Below are positions 5,585 through 10,523 of a stretch of DNA of 10,523 nt, piece by piece (the stretch's first letter is position 1; each line of letters opens with the position of its first letter). The notes beneath the pieces were generated by a model. That model did not search any database. It saw only the letters and a program-made list of their open reading frames with translations, and was not told the origin of the DNA. The stretch spans positions 1-10,523 of the forward strand of contig JALSIF010000281.1 of assembly GCA_026981635.1 (NCBI GenBank), written 5' to 3'. The stretch comes from a bacterium (lineage in GTDB: Bacteria > 4484-113 > JALSIF01). A program made the translations under genes and the position numbers.

Positions 5585-7593
5585 GGCTTCGCATCGGGAT
5601 CGATGTGGGCGGCACCTTCACCCACGCCGTCGCCCTGGACGAGGAGCTGAACCTGGTGGCCAGCGCCCGCACCCTGACCACCCACCGCCATCCCCTCGGG
5701 GTTGCCCAGGGGATCAGGGAGGTGCTGGATAGTCTCCTGCAGGAGATCCCTTCCCCGGGGAGGGTGGAAAGCATCGCCCACTCCACCACCCAGGCGACCA
5801 ACGCCCTGCTGGAAGGGAGGTTTGCCCCGGTCCGTCTGCTGGTGGTGGCACCGGGAGTGATGGGCCTGCTGGCCAGGGTGCAGCTTGGTAGTGGGGAGCT
5901 TTCGGTGGGGGAGGCAAGGCTTCTCTACTCCTTCCACCTCTTCCCCAACTTTTCGGAACTTGAGCGGCTGGGCGACATCTCTGACCCCGAGACCCTCACC
6001 GTGCTCCTTGTCCCCTTCCCCGATGAGCAAGGGCTGGTGGAGCGGGAGTTTGCTGCCCGCCATACGGGGATGATGGCGGCAAGTGGGGTCGCACCCCGCC
6101 TGGGGCTCAAGCACCGGGCCCTTACTGCCCTGGCCAATGCCGCCCTGGTCCCCATCATGGAGGGGACGGCCAGAGAGACTGAGCGGGTGTGCAGGGAGCT
6201 TATGCCCGGTGTTTCCCTGGCGGTGCTCAGGAGCGACGGTGGGGTGATGGGGGCGCGTGAGCTAAGCCAAAGTCCGGTCCAGGCCATCTATTCGGGACCG
6301 GCGGCCGGGGCCAGTGCGGCGGTGGGCTACCTGGGGCTGGGGGACGGCATCTTCATTGAGGTGGGGGGAACCTCCACCGACATCACCCTGATTGAGTGCG
6401 GCCAGGTGCCCAGAAGCCAGATCACCATCGGCGGCACCCGCCTGCTGGTGGAGGGACTAGACCTGAGGACGGTGGGGATTGGCGGTGGGAGCCTGCTCTC
6501 TGAGGAGGGCAGGCTCGGCCCCCACTCCGCCCACCAGGCAGGGCTAAGCTACTTCGCCTTCGGCCCCAAGGCCAGGCTTCCCCTCTCCGTCTCTACCCTG
6601 GAGCTTACTGAGCACCGCTACCTGGTCTTCACCGACGGGGCGGGGGAGCGGTTTGGCCTAACCCTCAGCGACATCTCCCTCTTTCTGGGGACGGCGGAGA
6701 AGGCCGGTGAGCCCGAGGGGGAGCGGATGGCTGCCATTGGCGAGGCGCTGGAGCTAGCCCAGCAGGTGGTGGGAAGGCCAGCCCACGAGCTTGCCTCCCG
6801 CTCCCTTGAGGGGGCAGTAAAGAAGCTTGCCGGTGAGATCAGAGGGCTGGTTCAGGACTACCAGCTGGAGGACACCTCCTCGCGCCTGCTCATCGGCGGG
6901 GGTGGGGGAGCCCCATACCTCATCTCGCCGCTGGCCAGCGAACTGGGCATGGGATTTAGGCTGGCCCCCCACACCGAGGTGATCAGCGCCATCGGGGCGG
7001 CCCTGGCGGTCCGCTCAGTGAGCCTGGTCAGGGAGGCGGCCGACCCCACCCCGGAGCTCTATCGGGAGCTCTCCCGAGAGGCGGCAAGGAGGCTTGGGGC
7101 AGAAAGCGAGGAAGCGGTGCGGCTGTCCTTCGCCTACTCTCCCTCAGCCCGCACCCTCACCCTCCAGGCCCACCTTCCCCTCCACCTGGGCAGGGGGGAA
7201 CTTTCCCTGCAGGAGCTCACCCGCCTAGCCGCCCAGTTCTTCCCCGCTGGCCGAGCGGAGCTGGTGGAGAGGGCGGGAGGGGTGGTGGTGTTTGGGGAGG
7301 GGGGAAGGAAGGGGAGGAAGCGACTGGTGGTGCTTGACCCAACGGGGAGACTTCTGGCCCGCCTCTACCGCTACCGGGTGGCCCCCGTCAGGGAGGTGGG
7401 GGAGGTGCTTGGGCTTTTGGACGAGAACCGACGCTTTGGGGACAGTGGCGGACGCATCCCGCTGGCTCTGGTGGCCTGGCGGGGATGTCTGATTGACCTT
7501 CGCAGTCTGCCTGAGCTTGAGCAGGTCCGCTCCGCGCTGGAGCTGCAAATGAAGGGAGAGGGAGAGGGGCTCCTTTTCCTGCGGCCGGTCTAG
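5581..7593 (+). CDS. Hydantoinase/oxoprolinase subunit A-like protein (HyuA family)
   Basis: A 670-residue protein, close to the usual length of HyuA, the ATP-dependent ASKHA-fold subunit of hydantoinase, 5-oxoprolinase and related enzymes. The Hydant_A N-terminal domain starts with G-I-D-V-G-G-T-F-T (residues 6-14) and S-T-T-Q-A-T-N-A-L-L-E (68-78). The second phosphate motif is E-V-G-G-T-S-T-D (260-267), followed by V-G-I-G-G-G-S (298-304). The adenosine-type motif is L-I-G-G-G-G-G-A-P (437-445). Residue 15 is His where most members have Asp (F-T-D), and 260 is Glu where D-x-G-G-T-S-T-D is usual. Residues 480-670 form a C-terminal region I do not recognise. GTG start, AGGA at 5571-5574, overlapping the phosphatase stop by four bases, so translation is probably coupled. 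No HyuB gene is present. Catalysis of hydantoin or oxoproline hydrolysis is doubtful; a signalling-related role is inferred from context. Confidence 0.92.
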   Translation: MRLRIGIDVGGTFTHAVALDEELNLVASARTLTTHRHPLGVAQGIREVLDSLLQEIPSPGRVESIAHSTTQATNALLEGRFAPVRLLVVAPGVMGLLARVQLGSGELSVGEARLLYSFHLFPNFSELERLGDISDPETLTVLLVPFPDEQGLVEREFAARHTGMMAASGVAPRLGLKHRALTALANAALVPIMEGTARETERVCRELMPGVSLAVLRSDGGVMGARELSQSPVQAIYSGPAAGASAAVGYLGLGDGIFIEVGGTSTDITLIECGQVPRSQITIGGTRLLVEGLDLRTVGIGGGSLLSEEGRLGPHSAHQAGLSYFAFGPKARLPLSVSTLELTEHRYLVFTDGAGERFGLTLSDISLFLGTAEKAGEPEGERMAAIGEALELAQQVVGRPAHELASRSLEGAVKKLAGEIRGLVQDYQLEDTSSRLLIGGGGGAPYLISPLASELGMGFRLAPHTEVISAIGAALAVRSVSLVREAADPTPELYRELSREAARRLGAESEEAVRLSFAYSPSARTLTLQAHLPLHLGRGELSLQELTRLAAQFFPAGRAELVERAGGVVVFGEGGRKGRKRLVVLDPTGRLLARLYRYRVAPVREVGEVLGLLDENRRFGDSGGRIPLALVAWRGCLIDLRSLPELEQVRSALELQMKGEGEGLLFLRPV

Positions 7594-7596
7594 GGG

Positions 7597-7672
7597 TGGT
7601 GGGCGGTAGAGGACTCGAACCTCTGACCTTCTGGGTGTAAACCAGACGCTCTGCCAACTGAGCTAACCGCCC
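7597..7672 (-). tRNA. tRNA-Val (anticodon UAC)
   Basis: On the minus strand: acceptor GGGCGGT (7672-7666) with ACCGCCC (7607-7601), D arm GCTC/GAGC, anticodon arm TCTGG/CCAGA with loop TTTACAC (anticodon TAC), variable loop AGGTC, and T arm AGAGG/CCTCT with loop TTCGAGT. The discriminator is A and CCA is encoded at 7599-7597. It follows tRNA-Ile2 by 11 bases and is surely transcribed with it. Its 3' end lies three bases from the stop codon of the convergent hyuA-like gene. No terminator is visible, so transcripts of the two strands must overlap. Confidence 0.97.
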
Positions 7673-7683
7673 AGCTTTGACCT

Positions 7684-7759
<76 letters not shown>

Positions 7760-7767
7760 CTATCTAG

Positions 7768-7795
7768 ATTCTAACTACCTCCAAAGCCAGCTCAA
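7768..7795 (-). promoter_or_regulatory. Sigma70-type promoter of the tRNA-Ile2/tRNA-Val pair
   Basis: On the minus strand TTGAGC (7795-7790) is followed by a 16-base spacer and TAGAAT (7773-7768). The mature tRNA 5' end at 7759 is only 8 bases beyond the -10 box, so the primary transcript would have almost no leader. It shares the -10 and following bases TAGAATCTAGA, and the spacer length, with the tRNA-Thr promoter. It lies just after the sdpI-family stop codon (7802-7800), so read-through from that gene may add to tRNA transcription. Confidence 0.78.
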
Positions 7796-7799
7796 CTCC

Positions 7800-8513
7800 T
7801 TATGGATGGGCGGTCGGGTCCTGGGCGTGGAGGCGCCGGTAGAGGATGAGGCTGTAGACCACCAGGATGAGGGAGACCAGGAGGACCCCTGCCACTATCA
7901 CCACCAGGGCGGCGGGGGAGGAGATGAAGATGAGGGGAACCGCCAGGGCGCCAATCAGGATAAACAGCCAGCCTCCCAGGCGGTGGGTGGCCTCCCACAC
8001 CCGGTCGTCCTCCAGCGTCCAGGGGGTCCTGATGCCGGCGAACCAGTTGGGTTTGAGCCGGGGAAGGATGAGCCCCAGAACGATAAACAGGAGGGCCATG
8101 GCCAGGGAGATGGAGACGCCGATGTCAATTGGCTGACCCATCATGGCCATTCCGGTGAGCACCTGTATGAGGAGTAAAAAACCGAGCAGGAACCAGACTA
8201 GACCGAGATAGACCTGGCGGAACTTGGCGTAGTTTGCCCGCCTTGGGTCAAGCAGTGGGATGAAGAGGAAGAGGAGCCAGAGGAAGGTGAGGATGATGGG
8301 GACGATCATCGTCCCCTCAAACTTGGAGCCGTAGCGGTCAACCTCACCCTGCAGGTTCCAGTGGACCGGCACCCGCTCAGGCAGGATCTGGTAGAGCCAG
8401 AGGGCGATGGCCCAGCTAGATATCACCAGCACACCGGAGGCAAACAGACTGCGGAGGGGGATGGCGGGGGTGTCCTGCTTCCCTCTCCCTGTTTTTGGCT
8501 CCAGGTTGGCCAT
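7800..8513 (-). CDS. SdpI/DUF1648-family integral membrane protein
   Basis: 237 residues with six predicted membrane segments (about 22-44, 68-88, 101-125, 131-150, 180-199, 201-224). After the first segment comes L-P-E-R-V-P-V-H-W-N-L-Q-G-E-V-D-R-Y-G (44-62), the hallmark of DUF1648. The loop after segment four reads P-N-W-F-A-G-I-R-T-P-W-T-L-E-D-D-R-V-W-E-A-T-H-R-L-G (155-180), the signature of the SdpI family. In Bacillus subtilis SdpI gives immunity to the SdpC toxin and takes part in sensing it. Most family members elsewhere have no such partner, and no toxin gene is seen here. The ATG at 8513 gives a normal family length; its upstream region lacks a good ribosome-binding site (the nearest is AGGAG, about 22 bases away). 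The gene diverges from the LptF/G-family gene across a 62-base gap and leads directly into the tRNA promoter. Confidence 0.92.
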   Translation of the reverse strand: MANLEPKTGRGKQDTPAIPLRSLFASGVLVISSWAIALWLYQILPERVPVHWNLQGEVDRYGSKFEGTMIVPIILTFLWLLFLFIPLLDPRRANYAKFRQVYLGLVWFLLGFLLLIQVLTGMAMMGQPIDIGVSISLAMALLFIVLGLILPRLKPNWFAGIRTPWTLEDDRVWEATHRLGGWLFILIGALAVPLIFISSPAALVVIVAGVLLVSLILVVYSLILYRRLHAQDPTAHP

Positions 8514-8564
8514 GGCTCAACTAGGTGGGGATTGCTCCTAGATATTAGACCCTTAGGGCGGGAC

Positions 8565-8570
8565 AGGGGA
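8565..8570 (+). promoter_or_regulatory. Ribosome-binding site deciding the TTG start of the permease gene
   Basis: AGGGGA lies five bases before TTG 8576. The next in-frame start, GTG 8606, is preceded by a C-rich tract without any such site. This favours the TTG start. Confidence 0.55.
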
Positions 8571-8575
8571 TTCCT

Positions 8576-9715
8576 TTGGCCGTACCGGGGCTAAACTTTC
8601 CCCCGGTGCGCATCCTGAGTACCCTTGATCGGATGCTCCTCAGGGAGGCTGTCCCGCCCCTGGGCCTGGGGCTGGTGGCCTTCACCCTGCTAATGGTGAG
8701 CGCCATCCTCATCCGACCCACCCTGGACTTCATGGTGGAGTACAACGTCCCCCTCTCCCTGGCGGGGAAGCTATTTCTGATGGGGCTTCCCCAGATCTTT
8801 GCCTACACCATCCCCATGTCCATGCTGCTTGGCACGCTGATTGCCTTTGGCCGGCTCAGTTCCGACCACGAGCTGGTCGCCCTCCGGGCGGCGGGCTACA
8901 GCCTTGCCCGGATCGTCGCGCCGGTTTTTGCCCTGGGGCTGGTGATGTCGGTTACCGCCTTTCTCATCAACGAGAAGCTGGCGGTGCACCTTGCCCGTCA
9001 GGTCAAGCAGATCAAGAACCAGGTGATTGAGCGAAAGACCGGCGCCATCCGGCAGGAGGAGGTGCTGATCCTTTTCAAGAACCCCACCGACCGGACCCGC
9101 TGGGTGCTCATGGCTGACCGGCTGGAGGGGGACAGACTCTATGGGGTGCGCTTTTTCTTCTTTGGTAAGCGGCTCACCGACGACTGGTGGCTGAGGGCGC
9201 CGGAGGCGGAGTGGACCGGCAACGACTGGAAGTTCTACCAGGTGATGATCTCCCAGCAGCAGGCCGACGGCTCCACCCGCACCATCAAGCACGAGACCAT
9301 GGAGGTAAAGGAGCTAAGGCTCTCCTCTCGCCAGCTGAGGGTTGAGACCCTAAGCTCGGAGGAGCGGGACTTCTGGGAGCAGCTTGACTTTATACGGCGC
9401 CGTGCCCTGAGCCTGCCCAAGAAGCAGGTGCTAAAGGAGCTAACCGAGCTCTATATGAAGGTGACGGTCCCCTTCTCGGCAGCCTTCTTTGTGCTCATTG
9501 CGGTTCCGCTGGGGATAATCCCTGAGCGGACCACCACCACCACCGGCTTTGGCATCGCTCTCTTTCTGGTCTTTGGCTACTACGTGGTGCTTATAGCCTC
9601 CATCCGCCTGGCCCAGGCGGGGGTGATTGCGCCCCTGGCGGCCAGCCTCATCCCCAATACGGTGGTGGCCCTGGTGGGGCTTGGGCTGATCTGGTGGAAG
9701 AACCGCCGGGGCTAG
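8576..9715 (+). CDS. LptF/LptG (YjgP/YjgQ)-family permease
   Basis: 379 residues, the usual length for the family (about 360-390). Three membrane segments near the N-terminus (about 31-49, 66-90, 109-131) and three near the C-terminus (about 295-316, 323-345, 355-374) flank a beta-rich soluble domain (about 155-265). The family hallmark F-G-R-L-S-S-D-H-E-L-V-A-L-R-A-A-G follows segment two (91-107). In Gram-negative bacteria LptF and LptG form the membrane part of the LptB2FG transporter, which extracts lipopolysaccharide from the inner membrane. F and G cannot be told apart here, and no second permease, LptB, LptA or LptC is in the window. Members also occur in some Clostridia as single genes of unknown substrate. 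The TTG start is chosen for its AGGGGA site and because it keeps the cytoplasmic N-terminal helix complete. Confidence 0.93.
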   Translation: MAVPGLNFPPVRILSTLDRMLLREAVPPLGLGLVAFTLLMVSAILIRPTLDFMVEYNVPLSLAGKLFLMGLPQIFAYTIPMSMLLGTLIAFGRLSSDHELVALRAAGYSLARIVAPVFALGLVMSVTAFLINEKLAVHLARQVKQIKNQVIERKTGAIRQEEVLILFKNPTDRTRWVLMADRLEGDRLYGVRFFFFGKRLTDDWWLRAPEAEWTGNDWKFYQVMISQQQADGSTRTIKHETMEVKELRLSSRQLRVETLSSEERDFWEQLDFIRRRALSLPKKQVLKELTELYMKVTVPFSAAFFVLIAVPLGIIPERTTTTTGFGIALFLVFGYYVVLIASIRLAQAGVIAPLAASLIPNTVVALVGLGLIWWKNRRG

Positions 9716-9753
9716 CCGGTATCTTCCCGCCCTCCCACACCGGCCGTCCGGCT

Positions 9754-9763
9754 AAGGAGGTGA
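9754..9763 (+). promoter_or_regulatory. Perfect Shine-Dalgarno sequence without a credible gene
   Basis: AAGGAGGTGA on the plus strand matches the 16S rRNA anti-Shine-Dalgarno over its full length. It is the strongest such site in the window. The only start at a proper distance is TTG 9770, opening a 56-codon proline-rich frame that ends at 9940 and runs antisense to the 3' part of the minus-strand gene at 9783-10523. The site may be a remnant of a lost gene downstream of the permease, or serve an unrecognised small peptide. Confidence 0.4.
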
Positions 9764-9782
9764 GGTAAGTTGCCAGCCTGCC

Positions 9783-10523
9783 CTAGGCCACCTGCTCCAC
9801 CTGCTCAACCAGCCTCTCTACCACCCTACGGCGGAGATCTGCTAGCTCCTCATAAGAAACAGTGCGTCTCTCATCGGGTTCCTGCTCCCTCGCTGCTTCA
9901 GCCAGCTCGCCGATGGACCGGTTCTCGCCGAGCCTGTTGATGAGTTCAACGGCCATCCCCCTAAGCTCCCGAAGCCTGCGGAGCATACCGGCAATGTGAG
10001 TGTGGGAGGATCTTGCCCACTGAGCCACCTCGGCGGCGACCCGGTTTTCTTCCGGCAGACCCAAAAGACTTGAAAACAGCCGCTCTGCCACCCCCTCTGC
10101 GCGGGCGAGCAGGTGGTCAGCCTGGCTGAACCTCTCTTCAATTTCTCTAAGGGTTATCTGGGCATAGGGGCGAAGGGGTTTGCGAGGGGGAAGAGGCGGC
10201 AGGGAGCGATGCGCAAGTTCAAGCAGACCGATCAGGTTGACGTAGAGGTCAACCGCTTCGTAGGGAAGGCTTATAGCAAGGGAAGTCGGGTGAGTTGGAG
10301 ACCTTCTCTCAAGGCGTATGATCCTTCGGCGAAGTTGCTCGGTGATTAGCAGAACCTCGTCCAGCTTGGCAATTCCGGTAATCCTGGGGAGTCGTTCATG
10401 GAGCCCATTTCCAAGCAATTCCAGGTACTTCCGGTCAATTTCTTCAGCGAGCTCCACTGCCTCACTGCTGGTGGCGTAGAGGTAGAGGGGCATCCCCTGC
10501 CAAACCACCACTTCGGCATAATC
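9783..10523 (-). CDS. Unrecognised helical protein, N-terminus outside the window
   Basis: The frame enters from the right edge without a stop (four more codons, D-Y-A-E, precede the first in-window GTG at 10511) and ends at TAG 9785-9783, giving 246 visible residues. I do not recognise the family. The sequence begins with short strands (V-V-V-W-Q-G-M-P-L-Y-L-Y) and is then almost wholly helical, charged and rich in Arg, Glu and Leu. The pattern is amphipathic, with possible coiled coils at about 165-200 and 220-246 of the visible part. No membrane segment, metal-binding cysteine cluster or nucleotide-binding motif is seen. Codon use is somewhat less GC-biased than in the neighbouring genes, especially around 10130-10350. 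It converges with the permease gene across a 67-base gap. The first visible valines are probably internal, so the true start is likely to lie outside. Confidence 0.72.
   Translation of the reverse strand, partial: DYAEVVVWQGMPLYLYATSSEAVELAEEIDRKYLELLGNGLHERLPRITGIAKLDEVLLITEQLRRRIIRLERRSPTHPTSLAISLPYEAVDLYVNLIGLLELAHRSLPPLPPRKPLRPYAQITLREIEERFSQADHLLARAEGVAERLFSSLLGLPEENRVAAEVAQWARSSHTHIAGMLRRLRELRGMAVELINRLGENRSIGELAEAAREQEPDERRTVSYEELADLRRRVVERLVEQVEQVA

Noticed and set aside
5284-6114. 276-codon minus-strand frame over the phosphatase/hyuA-like junction
   Set aside because: It is a shadow of two well-supported plus-strand genes, with low-complexity His/Pro/Gly composition.
7806-8177. Plus-strand frames opposite the sdpI-family gene
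   Set aside because: The protein is rich in Asp, Gly, Gln and His without structure, while the minus strand encodes conserved SdpI motifs.
8538-8575. AT-rich patch (TAGATATTAGA) between sdpI and the permease as divergent promoters
   Set aside because: Neither strand shows a -35 box at suitable spacing; a promoter must exist nearby but I cannot place it.
9714-9753. AGCCGG...CCGGCT inverted repeat after the permease as terminator
   Set aside because: The arms are short, the loop is long and there is no T tract on either strand.
9770-9940. 56-codon plus-strand frame after the strong Shine-Dalgarno
   Set aside because: It is proline-rich, begins with TTG and is antisense to a longer coding frame; not supported as a gene, though the binding site itself is reported.

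Overview
The window looks like chromosomal DNA from a GC-rich bacterium. It is densely packed, has short intergenic gaps and uses GTG and TTG starts. AGG is common for arginine, and GTG and CTG codons dominate. An SdpI-family membrane protein, an FHA/vWA plus PP2C signalling pair, a hydantoinase-A-like protein and an LptF/LptG-family permease together suggest a thermophilic, Clostridia-like Firmicute (Moorella, Ammonifex or Desulfotomaculum type). This assignment is inferred from gene content only. The LptF/G permease leaves open a lineage with an outer membrane, or descended from one.

Left part (1-1375): the 3' end of a secreted-type protein with an Ig-like beta-rich domain runs in from the left edge and ends at a clear rho-independent terminator. 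On the minus strand follow a tRNA-Thr(CGU) gene and its sigma70-type promoter. That promoter overlaps the 5' end of a plus-strand gene for an exported CsgG/FlgT-like protein, whose start codon is uncertain and may be non-canonical.

Central part (1472-7593): three plus-strand genes look like one operon. The first encodes a vWA protein with two FHA domains and an N-terminal ladder of T-x-I/L motifs. The second encodes a PP2C phosphatase whose N-terminal 220 residues resemble an eroded Ser/Thr kinase. The third encodes a hydantoinase/oxoprolinase subunit-A-like ASKHA protein, with no subunit B in the window, and overlaps the phosphatase gene by GTGA. A phosphothreonine reader, a phosphatase and an ATPase-fold protein encoded together suggest a phospho-signalling module, comparable in parts to the vWA/PP2C/kinase TerY-P triad. 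This is the most novel element of the window.

Right part (7597-10523): a minus-strand cluster encodes an SdpI-family membrane protein, then tRNA-Ile2(CAU) and tRNA-Val(UAC). The tRNAs have their own promoter, nearly the same design as that of tRNA-Thr. Diverging from sdpI is a complete LptF/LptG-family permease. The window ends with the C-terminal part of an unrecognised helical protein on the minus strand. No stretch longer than 300 bases lacks a gene. I saw no CRISPR array, insertion sequence or origin.
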